Source: Streptococcus mitis
GTDB taxonomy: Bacteria > Bacillota > Bacilli > Lactobacillales > Streptococcaceae
NCBI RefSeq assembly: GCF_001074635.1
Contig: NZ_JUQO01000040.1
Location: forward strand, 1 to 35,159
Reading direction: 5' to 3'
DNA length: 35,159 nucleotides
In this document: piece by piece, positions 1-7,453 of the stretch
How the letters are laid out: each line of letters starts with the position of its first letter
How positions within the stretch are numbered: the first letter of the stretch is position 1
Notes under the pieces: generated by a model
What the model was told of the DNA's origin: nothing
Database searches by the model: none
What the model saw: the letters and a program-made list of their open reading frames with translations, nothing else
Made by a program: the position numbers and the translations under genes

Positions 1-131
1 CAAACTAGGAAGCTAGCCGCAGGTTGCTCAAAGCACTGCTTTGAGGTTGTAGATGAAACTGACGAAGTCAGTCACATATATACCCTAAGGCGAAACTGAC
101 GTGGTTTGAATTTGATTTTCGAAGAGTATTA
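1..131 (-). repeat. BOX element, left end of window, truncated
   Basis: This matches the pneumococcal BOX repeat. The stretch around 80-108 (AAGGCG..CTGACGTGG) is a diverged form of the boxA segment used for BOX fingerprinting, and the terminal ATTTTCGAAGAGTAT is the usual boxA end. Bases 1-40 correspond to boxC. Joined to the 22 extra bases seen at the right end of the window, the element would be about 153 bp, close to a boxA-B-C arrangement. Conventional A-to-C orientation reads on the minus strand. It abuts the stop codon of the next gene. Confidence 0.85.
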
Positions 132-758
132 GGATGATTTTCTCTTGATTTGCTTAATAAAGTAGAAGATAAATCCTGCTACCATATAGGCAACAAAGAT
201 AATCAGACACCACTTGAACACGACATCCCAACCCTTGTTCACATTCAAAAAGAAGTAAGGGAAGGGACTGACCTTAGAATTAGGAACATCAAGTTTCAAT
301 ACCAAACCATTAAAAAGAGCAAAAATCATATACAGCAAGGGTAAAATCGTCCACACAATTGGATCCCAGATTTTGTATTGACCCTGTTTGTCAAAAAAGA
401 GGGTATCCGCTAAAAACCAGAGGGGAACGATATAGTGGCAAAGGAAATTTTCTAGAGTATAGAAATTAGTCGCAATGGGCGCTAAAAGGAAATGGTAAAT
501 CACACAGGTAATCATGATACTCATAGTGACTCCACCTTTTAAGCGCAAGAGACTTAATCTTTGCCAGTTTTCACCTAAACGGCTCATAACCTTTAGGAGA
601 TAGAGCGTAAAAATCGCGACTAAAAGGTTGGACAGAACCGTATAATAGAGTAGCATCCCAAATCCACCATGCTTGGCGATTTCAAGATAAACTCCCGTAA
701 AAGCCGCTAGAAACAAGAAGATACGGCTATAAAATACAAGTTTATAGTGTTTTGACAT
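129..758 (-). CDS. Pr6Pr-like integral membrane protein
   Basis: A 209-aa polytopic membrane protein of about six hydrophobic segments, with a basic C-terminus (IKQIKRKSS). The pattern (YSRIFLFLAAFTGVYLEI near the start, a conserved HYIVPLWFLADTLFF segment in the middle) fits the family annotated as Pr6Pr in streptococci. No function is established and none is visible here. Its ATG lies 2 bp after the phnA stop and has only a weak purine-rich stretch (GAAGAAA) inside the phnA end, so translation is probably coupled to phnA. The TAA stop touches the first base of the BOX element, so the repeat sits exactly at the gene's 3' end. Confidence 0.75.
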   Translation of the reverse strand: MSKHYKLVFYSRIFLFLAAFTGVYLEIAKHGGFGMLLYYTVLSNLLVAIFTLYLLKVMSRLGENWQRLSLLRLKGGVTMSIMITCVIYHFLLAPIATNFYTLENFLCHYIVPLWFLADTLFFDKQGQYKIWDPIVWTILPLLYMIFALFNGLVLKLDVPNSKVSPFPYFFLNVNKGWDVVFKWCLIIFVAYMVAGFIFYFIKQIKRKSS

Positions 759-760
759 AC

Positions 761-1099
761 TTAAATTTTCTTCACAAACTCTGATTTGAGTTTCATGGCA
801 CCAAAGCCATCAATTTTACAGTCGATATTGTGGTCGCCTTCTACGATGCGGATATTTTTCACGCGCGTCCCTTGTTTCAAATCTTTTGGCGCACCTTTTA
901 CCTTCAAGTCCTTGATGAGAGTTACTGTATCACCGTCAGCCAATTTATTTCCGTTGGCATCGATAGCAACAAGACCCTCTTCTACATCTGCAACTTCAGC
1001 AGGATTCCACTCATGAGCACACTCTGGGCAAACCAGTAGGGCACCGTCTTCGTAGACATACTCTGAGTTACATTTTGGGCAATTTGGTAGGTTGTTCAT
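761..1099 (-). CDS. phnA: PhnA/YjdM-family zinc-ribbon protein
   Basis: A 112-aa cytoplasmic protein. The N-terminus carries a zinc ribbon with CPKC at residues 8-11 and CPEC at 25-28, followed by a small beta-rich domain ([23 protein letters not shown]) typical of PhnA/YjdM proteins. Despite the phosphonate-related name, the family's role in bacteria without phosphonate genes is unknown, and no phosphonate genes are nearby. The start has a good AAGGAG six bases upstream. A strong promoter lies at 1159-1187, so this is the first gene of a two-gene unit with the membrane protein downstream. Confidence 0.88.
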   Translation of the reverse strand: MNNLPNCPKCNSEYVYEDGALLVCPECAHEWNPAEVADVEEGLVAIDANGNKLADGDTVTLIKDLKVKGAPKDLKQGTRVKNIRIVEGDHNIDCKIDGFGAMKLKSEFVKKI

Positions 1100-1158
1100 G
1101 GTTTCTCCTTATAATCATTCACTATTCTTTGAAAATCAAAATTTCTCGAACAGCAACT

Positions 1159-1187
1159 ATTATACCTTAAAATCAGCATTTTGACAA
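1159..1187 (-). promoter_or_regulatory. Sigma-A promoter of phnA
   Basis: On the minus strand, -35 TTGTCA (1182-1187) and -10 TATAAT (1159-1164) are separated by 17 bp. This lies about 60 bp ahead of the phnA start. Confidence 0.8.
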
Positions 1188-1193
1188 ATTTAG

Positions 1194-1221
1194 AAAAAAA
1201 ACCGATATCAATCTATCGGCT
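1194..1221 (-). terminator. Intrinsic terminator after cmk
   Basis: The minus strand reads GCCGATA, a short loop, then TATCGGT followed by a T run. The stem is 6-8 bp counting a G-U pair, placed 10 bp after the cmk stop. Confidence 0.8.
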
Positions 1222-1230
1222 TCTCTACAT

Positions 1231-1902
1231 TTACATTCTTTTTTCAGCTTCTGCTTTGATTTTTTCAACTACTTCTTGAATGTTCAAACCAGTTGTATCA
1301 AGGTAAACCGCATCCTCTGCTTGTTTGAGAGGCGAAGTCTCACGATGACTATCCTTGTAGTCACGCGCAGCAATTTCCTCTTTTAGAGTTTCAAGGTCTG
1401 TTTCAATTCCCTTGGCAATATTTTCCTTGTAACGGCGCTCTGCTCTCTCATCGACTGAAGCTACTAGGAAAATTTTCAATTCTGCTTGTGGCAATACAAC
1501 AGTTCCAATATCACGACCATCCATGACAATCCCACCTTGCTGGGCAATCTCTTGTTGGAGGGAAACTAGTTTCTCACGCACTTGAGGAATTGCTGCAATG
1601 GCTGAAACATGATTGGTCACTTCATTTTCACGGATAGGATGGGTAATATCCACATCCCCTACAAAGACAAGCTGTTCTCCAGTTTCTGAACGTCCAAAAC
1701 TGATTGGATGCTGGTCCAACAAGGCTAGAAGTGCTTCGACTTGTTCAACTCCTAATTGGTTCTTGAGAGCCATGTAGGTCGCTGCACGATACATAGCACC
1801 TGTATCTAGGTAGGTATATCCAAAATCCTTGGCAATAATTTTTGCGACCGTACTCTTACCACTTGAAGCAGGGCCGTCAATAGCAATTTGAATTGTTTTC
1901 AT
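1231..1902 (-). CDS. cmk: Cytidylate kinase
   Basis: A 223-aa enzyme phosphorylating CMP and dCMP with ATP in pyrimidine nucleotide metabolism. The P-loop GPASSGKST is at residues 10-18, followed by [10 protein letters not shown], the NMP-binding region and the DGRDIGTVV motif characteristic of bacterial Cmk. Length is normal for the family. The start has AGGAG five bases upstream and lies 8 bp after the LysM gene stop, so the two form an operon closed by the terminator at 1194-1221. Confidence 0.97.
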   Translation of the reverse strand: MKTIQIAIDGPASSGKSTVAKIIAKDFGYTYLDTGAMYRAATYMALKNQLGVEQVEALLALLDQHPISFGRSETGEQLVFVGDVDITHPIRENEVTNHVSAIAAIPQVREKLVSLQQEIAQQGGIVMDGRDIGTVVLPQAELKIFLVASVDERAERRYKENIAKGIETDLETLKEEIAARDYKDSHRETSPLKQAEDAVYLDTTGLNIQEVVEKIKAEAEKRM

Positions 1903-1910
1903 ATCAACTC

Positions 1911-2381
1911 CTATTTTATTTTGACAACATCACCTGGATTAGCAAACCAAGACCCTGTAGCCATATGACTAGGATTTAAGGCTTCTAACTGAGCAATCGA
2001 AATCCCAGCGCGAGCGGCAATGGCTGCTTCTCCTTCTCCAGCTAAGACTTTTGTCGTCCCTTCTGGATCTGTAGCTTCCTCCGAGTGTTCAGAAGAAGAT
2101 TCTGAACTCTGTTCAGGATGGGAACTACTAGAAGATGAAATCTGTACTACATTTGCATCAGAATCATGAAAATCTTTCAAGGCTGCTGTGCGATTACTCC
2201 CACCCGATGATAGATAGATGAGAACAATAATCATTACCACCACAATTACAAAGAAAATACTGGCTAGGATCGTCAAGACACGATTGGCTACTACATCTCT
2301 ACCTTGAGTTCTCTTACGACGTTCTGATCTTGTTTCTTCTTGATTTTCATAAATATCTTCTTGCCACGGTTCTTTTGCCAT
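1911..2381 (-). CDS. Membrane-anchored LysM-type surface protein (SAG1386/EF1546 family)
   Basis: A 156-aa protein with a charged cytoplasmic N-terminus (residues 1-32), one transmembrane helix around 33-57, a serine/glutamate-rich linker at about 78-105, and a degenerate LysM module at the C-terminus (about 108-156, ending NPGDVVKIK). It should be displayed on the outer face of the membrane with the LysM part touching peptidoglycan. The start has AAGGAG six bases upstream. It sits directly ahead of cmk and is divergent from the ferredoxin gene with only 45 bp between starts. Family-level call; its cellular task is unknown. Confidence 0.85.
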   Translation of the reverse strand: MAKEPWQEDIYENQEETRSERRKRTQGRDVVANRVLTILASIFFVIVVVMIIVLIYLSSGGSNRTAALKDFHDSDANVVQISSSSSSHPEQSSESSSEHSEEATDPEGTTKVLAGEGEAAIAARAGISIAQLEALNPSHMATGSWFANPGDVVKIK

Positions 2382-2391
2382 ACCTTACTCC

Positions 2392-2420
2392 TTGTTTTTT
2401 TTTACTTTTCTTATTACAAT
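2392..2420 (+). promoter_or_regulatory. Promoter of ferredoxin gene, implying a leaderless mRNA
   Basis: -35 TTGTTT (2392-2397) and -10 TACAAT (2415-2420) are 17 bp apart. The expected transcription start is six to seven bases after the -10, at or next to the ATG at 2427. No Shine-Dalgarno sequence is present. Confidence 0.6.
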
Positions 2421-2426
2421 ATAAAT

Positions 2427-2633
2427 ATGAAAATCACACTTATACCTGAACGATGTATCGCCTGTGGGCTTTGCCAAACTTATTCTGATTTATTTGATTA
2501 CCACGATAATGGAATCGTGCGTTTTTACGATGACCCTGACCAACTGGAAAAAGAAATTTCTCCTAGTCAGGATGTCTTAGAGGCTGTTAAAAATTGCCCA
2601 ACTCGCGCCCTGATTGGAAACCAGGAAGTCTAA
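2427..2633 (+). CDS. Ferredoxin, single [4Fe-4S] cluster
   Basis: A 68-aa electron carrier. Cluster ligands are Cys10, Cys13 and Cys16 (CIACGLC) with the fourth at Cys57 in NCPTRAL, the single-cluster ferredoxin arrangement. A longer reading back to 2340 would add a hydrophobic sequence that overlaps the divergent LysM gene and is not supported. The ATG at 2427 gives a standard-length ferredoxin but has no ribosome binding site, and the promoter spacing puts the mRNA 5' end at this ATG. Redox partners are not apparent from the neighbourhood. It converges on the glycosyltransferase with 50 bp between stops and no clear terminator. Confidence 0.92.
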   Translation: MKITLIPERCIACGLCQTYSDLFDYHDNGIVRFYDDPDQLEKEISPSQDVLEAVKNCPTRALIGNQEV

Positions 2634-2683
2634 ATCAATGGCGATAATCCACTCCCTCTAGTTTAGCACATTTCCATGTAAAA

Positions 2684-3649
2684 TTATAGTCTTTTCACTT
2701 TATTTTTTTCTGTAAAATCAGGAAGGTCGCTTTTTTCTTTGATAAGATAAAGTGGTCTTTTTTTAGTCTCTAGATAAATCTTACTGATGTACTTGCCGAG
2801 AATCCCAATGGTCAAGAGTTGGATTCCCCCAAGAAAGAGAATAACAGCCATCAGAGAGGTCCAACCAGATGTCGGATTGCCCAAAATAAGGGTCCGAACT
2901 ACTACAAAAAAGGTCATTAGCAGAGAAATGAAACAAGATAGGAGACCAGCCGCAAAGGCGATAATCAAGGGAAAATCTGAAAAATTAACAATCCCTTCAA
3001 TGGAGTAGAAAAAGAGTTGCCTAAAACTCCAACTGGTCTTACCAGCCTGCCTTTCGACATTTGGATAGTCCAAATAGTGGGTTTTAAAACCCACCCAGGC
3101 AAAGAGCCCCTTTGAAAAACGATTGGACTCGGTCAAGCTTAAAATAGCATCGACTACAGACCGTCTCATCATGCGAAAATCACGGACACCTGACGGCAGG
3201 GCTACTGGACTAATTTTTTGCATAAGGCGGTAAAAGAGATTAGCACAAAAACTGCGAAAGAAGGGTTCTCCCGCCCGACTAGTTCTCCGTGTTCCTACAC
3301 AGTCTAAATCTGCATTTTGGTCTAGTAAGTTTTTCATCTCAAGCAACATACCAGGAGGATCCTGAAGGTCTGCATCCATCACCACCACTAGGTCTCCTGT
3401 CGCATATTGCAAGCCTGCATAGAGGGCTGCTTCTTTGCCAAAATTTCGCGAGAAAGAAATATAATGAATTGCCGGATTTTGCTCCCGATAGGCCTTTAAG
3501 AGTTCCAAAGTCCCATCACTTGATCCATCATCGACAAAGACATACTCGATTTCTGTTTCCAAATCTGGAAGTAAAGCTTCCAAAGCCTGATAAAAAAGAG
3601 GAAGTACTTCCTCTTCGTTTAAACAGGGGACAATGATTGACATCACCAT
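2684..3649 (-). CDS. Family 2 glycosyltransferase, GtrB/DPM1-like, membrane-anchored
   Basis: A protein of about 321 aa that should move a sugar from a nucleotide donor to a lipid carrier at the inner membrane face. The GT-A fold begins SIIVPCLNEEE, with DDGSSDGT and the metal-binding DADLQDPP motif, and there are two C-terminal membrane helices (about residues 210-285) as in bactoprenol glucosyltransferases. The open frame extends upstream to 3703, but that part overlaps galE; the ATG at 3649 (or 3643) directly follows the galE stop. The galE-GT pairing suggests UDP-galactose or UDP-glucose as donor. This is inference; the acceptor is unknown. Confidence 0.88.
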   Translation of the reverse strand: MVMSIIVPCLNEEEVLPLFYQALEALLPDLETEIEYVFVDDGSSDGTLELLKAYREQNPAIHYISFSRNFGKEAALYAGLQYATGDLVVVMDADLQDPPGMLLEMKNLLDQNADLDCVGTRRTSRAGEPFFRSFCANLFYRLMQKISPVALPSGVRDFRMMRRSVVDAILSLTESNRFSKGLFAWVGFKTHYLDYPNVERQAGKTSWSFRQLFFYSIEGIVNFSDFPLIIAFAAGLLSCFISLLMTFFVVVRTLILGNPTSGWTSLMAVILFLGGIQLLTIGILGKYISKIYLETKKRPLYLIKEKSDLPDFTEKNKVKRL

Positions 3650-3650
3650 C

Positions 3651-4670
3651 TTAGTCTTCAAATCCATTTGGATGCTTACTTTGCCAACGCCATGCGTCTT
3701 CACACATTTGGGTGATACCGAGTTCTGCTTCCCAGCCCAGTTCTGCTTTGGCTTTTGCAGGATCTGAATAGCAGGCTGCGATATCCCCTGGGCGACGGTC
3801 TACAATGCGATAAGGAATTGGACGTCCCACTGCTTTTTCCATGTTTTGGATAATTTCAAGAACTGAGTAGCCTTTCCCTGTTCCAAGGTTATACACGTTT
3901 AGACCTGAGCCTTTTTGGATTTTTTTCAGAGCTGCAACGTGACCTTTAGCCAAATCGACAACGTGGATATAGTCACGAACACCAGTTCCATCTTCCGTAT
4001 CGTAATCGTCTCCAAACACTTGCACTTGCTCTAATTTCCCAACGGCTACTTGCGTCACATATGGCAAGAGATTGTTTGGAATACCATTTGGATTTTCTCC
4101 CAAATCACCACTCTCATGGGCTCCGATTGGGTTAAAGTAACGAAGCAAGACAACATTCCATTCTGAGTCTGCTTTATAGATATCGGTCAAAATTTCCTCA
4201 AGCATAAGCTTGGTACGACCGTATGGGTTGGTCACTGAAAGTGGGAAATCTTCCAAGATGGGCACTGTCTGAGGATCCCCGTAAACTGTCGCAGAAGAAC
4301 TGAAAATGATATTTTTACAGTTGTTTTCTTCCATGGCTTTTAGAAGGCTAACAGTTCCTGCGATATTGTTGTCATAATAGGCAAGAGGAATACGGGTAGA
4401 TTCTCCAACAGCCTTCAAGCCAGCAAAGTGAATGACACCTGTTGGTTCTTCTTGTTTGAAAATGTCTCTGAGGGTATCTGTATCACGGATGTCAGCCTCA
4501 TAAAAAGGAATTTCAACTCCTGTAATTCTCTCAACAACTTCTAAACTTTTACGGTTACTATTAACAAGGTTATCCACCACAACAACCTGATGACCTGCTT
4601 GTATTAACTCAATAACAGTGTGGGTTCCAATAAAACCTGCCCCACCCGTTACCAAAATCTTTTCTTGCAT
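3651..4670 (-). CDS. galE: UDP-glucose 4-epimerase
   Basis: A 339-aa short-chain dehydrogenase-type epimerase interconverting UDP-glucose and UDP-galactose. It has the NAD-binding GGAGFIG, the catalytic SSSATVYG with YGRTK, and the family ending of the GalE group. The frame is open to 4730, but that upstream ATG forms part of a -35 element (see promoter at 4702-4730), so the start is the ATG at 4670, preceded by GAGGAAAG. It is followed after 1 bp by a glycosyltransferase in the same operon, which suggests a dedicated role in surface glycan synthesis rather than, or besides, the Leloir pathway. Confidence 0.95.
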   Translation of the reverse strand: MQEKILVTGGAGFIGTHTVIELIQAGHQVVVVDNLVNSNRKSLEVVERITGVEIPFYEADIRDTDTLRDIFKQEEPTGVIHFAGLKAVGESTRIPLAYYDNNIAGTVSLLKAMEENNCKNIIFSSSATVYGDPQTVPILEDFPLSVTNPYGRTKLMLEEILTDIYKADSEWNVVLLRYFNPIGAHESGDLGENPNGIPNNLLPYVTQVAVGKLEQVQVFGDDYDTEDGTGVRDYIHVVDLAKGHVAALKKIQKGSGLNVYNLGTGKGYSVLEIIQNMEKAVGRPIPYRIVDRRPGDIAACYSDPAKAKAELGWEAELGITQMCEDAWRWQSKHPNGFED

Positions 4671-4701
4671 CTTCTTTCCTCGATTCTCGGATTTTTTTCT
4701 T

Positions 4702-4730
4702 ATTTTACCATTTTTGATAGGGAATGTCAT
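4702..4730 (-). promoter_or_regulatory. Promoter of galE-glycosyltransferase operon
   Basis: On the minus strand, -35 ATGACA (4725-4730), 17 bp, -10 TAAAAT (4702-4707). It overlaps the upstream in-frame ATG and therefore fixes the downstream start of galE. Confidence 0.65.
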
Positions 4731-4770
4731 TTACCATCCTAGAGGGGAAGCTAAAATTTCAGTAAAATTC

Positions 4771-5874
4771 TTATTCGCTTTTTAGTCGTTTGACATAGTT
4801 TTCAATTGGGTAGTTTGCTGGGTCTAAGGTCATTTCCCTGCTTTGTACCAGTTGTGCTAGGTGGTAACCAATGATAGGACCCGTTGTGAGACCTGATGAA
4901 CCTAGTCCACTGGCTGCATAGACACCTGCCAATTCTGGCACCTGCCCAAAGAAAGGTGAGAAATCACTGGTATAGGCACGGATTCCCACACGCTCACCAG
5001 CTCTGGTAGCTTCTACTAAACTAGGATAGCAAGGCAGGGCTGCCTCCTCCATTTGTTTGAGCAAGGTTTCATCTACCGTCAAATCAAATCCCATGTCATT
5101 TTCATGAGTAGCGCCTAAGGACAATTTCCCACCTGCAAAAGGAATCAAATCCCACTCCCCTTCGGGCATAACAACAGGGTAAGCTTCCATGTCTTGGGCA
5201 AGCTGATAATCTCGGAGTTGCCCCTTTTGGGGACGAACATCTACTTCATAACCTAAAGGCTCTAACAGGTGTCCCAACCAAGCTCCCGTCGCCAGAATAA
5301 CCTGATCAAACACCTCTTCGTCAATCTGGTAACCTGATGCTAAAGGTGTCAGAGTTACTTTTTCTTTGACCAGCTTGACGTGACTGGCTTCCAGCAAACG
5401 AGTCACTAAGAGTTGGCCATCTACTCTCGCCCCACCAGAAGCATAGAGCAAGCGGTCAAATCCCTGCAAGCCAGGAAATAATTCGTTAGCTGATGCTTGG
5501 TCCAGAATGGCTAATTGCCCTATCAAGGGAGATTCTTCTCTGCGCTGGTGGGCTAGTTGATAAAGTTCTTCCAACTTAGTTTCATCCTTTTTCAGGAGAA
5601 AGACTCCCGAACGCTGGTAAAAGTCGATTTCTTGCCCTGACTTCTCTAAATCAGCTAATAAATCCACATAAAAGTCAGCCCCCAAGCGCGCCATCTTGTA
5701 CCAGGCCTTATTACGGCGTTTGGAAAACCAAGGGCTGATAATTCCTGCTGCGGCCTTGGTAGCCTGACCTTGTCCATGGTCAAAGACGGTCACCTCTAGG
5801 TCACTTTCTTGCGAGAGGTAGTAGGCAGCTGTTGCACCTACAATCCCTGCTCCGATAATGGCAACTTTTTTCAT
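4771..5874 (-). CDS. FAD-dependent oxidoreductase of the D-amino acid oxidase (DAO) family
   Basis: A 367-aa flavoprotein with the Rossmann motif GAGIVG within the first 12 residues, a DAO-type substrate domain in the middle, and the C-terminal FAD-contact segment (AASGLGSSGLTTGP). Substrate is not determined: glycine or sarcosine oxidase-like and D-amino acid dehydrogenase activities are both possible. A GTG at 5883 is an alternative start giving three extra residues; ATG at 5874 is preferred because MKKVAIIGAG is a normal N-terminus. It is the last gene of a trmK-nif3-DAO unit, 7-16 bp after the nif3 stop. Confidence 0.88.
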   Translation of the reverse strand: MKKVAIIGAGIVGATAAYYLSQESDLEVTVFDHGQGQATKAAAGIISPWFSKRRNKAWYKMARLGADFYVDLLADLEKSGQEIDFYQRSGVFLLKKDETKLEELYQLAHQRREESPLIGQLAILDQASANELFPGLQGFDRLLYASGGARVDGQLLVTRLLEASHVKLVKEKVTLTPLASGYQIDEEVFDQVILATGAWLGHLLEPLGYEVDVRPQKGQLRDYQLAQDMEAYPVVMPEGEWDLIPFAGGKLSLGATHENDMGFDLTVDETLLKQMEEAALPCYPSLVEATRAGERVGIRAYTSDFSPFFGQVPELAGVYAASGLGSSGLTTGPIIGYHLAQLVQSREMTLDPANYPIENYVKRLKSE

Positions 5875-5890
5875 TGTTTTCACTTTCTAA

Positions 5891-6688
5891 CTAGATATGG
5901 TGGAAAGGATTGGTCGATGCTTGACTAGGTAAAATCTCTAGTTCCCAGCCTTTTTCCTCTTTCCATTGATTAAGGAGTGCTGCGATTTTTTCCACAAACA
6001 GCACTTCAATATAGTGACCTGGGTCCAATGCTAGCAAGCCATCAGACAGCATATCCTGGGCAGTGTGGTAGTAAATGTCACCAGTGATATAGACATCAGC
6101 TCCCTTAGCTAAAGCATCCTTATAGAAAGACTGCCCGCTACCACCACAGATGGCCACTCTTGAAATAGACTTCTGCAAATCACTCTCTTGATAATGCACC
6201 AATCGAAGACTATCTAATCCAAAGACTTGCTTGACATGTTGGGCGAAATCCCCAAAATTCTGAGGCTGAACATTCCCAATACGTCCAATTCCACGTTCAG
6301 GACCTGTCTCCTGTAGATAAGTCGTCTCCTCAATGCCTAGCATCTGACAGAACCAGTCATTGAGACCATTTTCAACGATATCAATATTGGTATGGCTGAC
6401 ATAAACTGCGATGTCATGCTTGATGAGGTCGATGTAAATCTGATTTTGTGGACGACTAGATACCAAGTCCTTGATGGGGCGGAAAATTGGCGCGTGCTTG
6501 ACAATAATCAAGTCTACACCCTTTTCAATGGCTTCAGCCACCGTTTCTTCACGAATATCGAGAGCCACCATGACCCTTTGGATTTCCTTGTCCAAAGTGC
6601 CAATTTGCAGACCACGACTGTCTCCCTCCATGGAAAATTCCTGAGGGCAAAAGGCTTCATACACGTTAATTACTTCACTTGCTAGCAT
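5891..6688 (-). CDS. Nif3-like dinuclear metal centre protein (YqfO/GCH1-type-1 family)
   Basis: A 265-aa Nif3-family protein. Metal-ligand motifs of the family are visible: [10 protein letters not shown] near residue 65, [14 protein letters not shown] near 98, and [10 protein letters not shown] near 205 with a following H. The start has a strong AAGGAGG in the end of trmK, and the reading frames overlap by 14 bp, so expression is coupled to trmK. Pairing of nif3 with trmK is widespread in Firmicutes. The biochemical role remains unsettled in the family. Confidence 0.92.
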   Translation of the reverse strand: MLASEVINVYEAFCPQEFSMEGDSRGLQIGTLDKEIQRVMVALDIREETVAEAIEKGVDLIIVKHAPIFRPIKDLVSSRPQNQIYIDLIKHDIAVYVSHTNIDIVENGLNDWFCQMLGIEETTYLQETGPERGIGRIGNVQPQNFGDFAQHVKQVFGLDSLRLVHYQESDLQKSISRVAICGGSGQSFYKDALAKGADVYITGDIYYHTAQDMLSDGLLALDPGHYIEVLFVEKIAALLNQWKEEKGWELEILPSQASTNPFHHI

Positions 6689-7352
6689 GGAGAACCTCCT
6701 TGATGGCTTGAATTTTATCTACTAGAACTTGACGTTCCTCCAGATTTTTTTCTGGAATTTGTCCGAGGGCAAACTCTAGCTTCTCAGCTTCTTTTTGCCA
6801 TTTTTGTACAAAAAACGGACTGAGCTCTTTGGACAAGAAGGGACCAAAGCGAACATCACTGGCTGATAGCTTCATTTGTCCCGTTCCCACAACTAGAATT
6901 TCATAAAACTTGCCAGCTTCTTCTAGGATGCTTTCTGCTACAATCTGAAAACCATTGTCTTGTAACCAGATACGCAAATCGTCTTCACGATTATTGGGTT
7001 GGAGGATTAAACGCTCTACATTCGCTAACTTACCCAAGCCTTCTTCTAAAATTCTAGCAATCAAACGGCCGCCCATACCTGCAATGGTAATGACAGACAC
7101 TTGGTCTGCCTCTTCAAAGGCTGCCAAGCCATTGGCTAAACGGACTTGAATTTTCTCCTTTAACCCGTGACTTTCAACATTTTTAACCGCGGACTGGTAG
7201 GGGCCTTCCACCACCTCACCTGCAATGGCACTTTTGATTTGGCCTCTTTCGACCAACTCGATAGGCAGATAAGCATGGTCACTTCCCACATCTAGCAAAA
7301 TGGCTCCCTGTGGCACAAAGGAAGCCACCAATTCTAATCTCTTTGAAATCAT
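6675..7352 (-). CDS. trmK: tRNA (adenine(22)-N1)-methyltransferase
   Basis: A 225-aa SAM-dependent enzyme methylating N1 of A22 in tRNA. The SAM-binding segment is [17 protein letters not shown] (residues 18-34), followed by the family-specific [16 protein letters not shown] and [13 protein letters not shown] motifs; the C-terminal part is a helical domain. It is first in the trmK-nif3-DAO operon, with an extended -10 promoter at 7386-7394. Confidence 0.95.
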   Translation of the reverse strand: MISKRLELVASFVPQGAILLDVGSDHAYLPIELVERGQIKSAIAGEVVEGPYQSAVKNVESHGLKEKIQVRLANGLAAFEEADQVSVITIAGMGGRLIARILEEGLGKLANVERLILQPNNREDDLRIWLQDNGFQIVAESILEEAGKFYEILVVGTGQMKLSASDVRFGPFLSKELSPFFVQKWQKEAEKLEFALGQIPEKNLEERQVLVDKIQAIKEVLHASK

Positions 7353-7385
7353 CTTCTCTCTCTTTCCAAAACTCTATTACCTCTT

Positions 7386-7394
7386 ATTATACCA
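7386..7394 (-). promoter_or_regulatory. Extended -10 promoter of trmK operon
   Basis: The minus strand reads TGG-TATAAT with no good -35, the usual streptococcal extended -10 form, about 35 bp ahead of the trmK start. Confidence 0.7.
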
Positions 7395-7419
7395 CATTTC
7401 AGCTACCAATCTTGCACCT

Positions 7420-7447
7420 AAAAAAACCGCAATCCACAGATTGCAGT
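7420..7447 (-). terminator. Intrinsic terminator of the P-type ATPase gene
   Basis: Minus strand CTGCAATC, loop TGTG, GATTGCGG then seven T. The stem is 8 bp including one G-U pair. Confidence 0.85.
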
Positions 7448-7453
7448 CTTTCT

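Noticed and set aside
2340..2426. Longer ferredoxin with a hydrophobic N-terminus
   Set aside because: It would overlap the divergent LysM gene and its start region, and ferredoxins of this type start close to the first cysteine.
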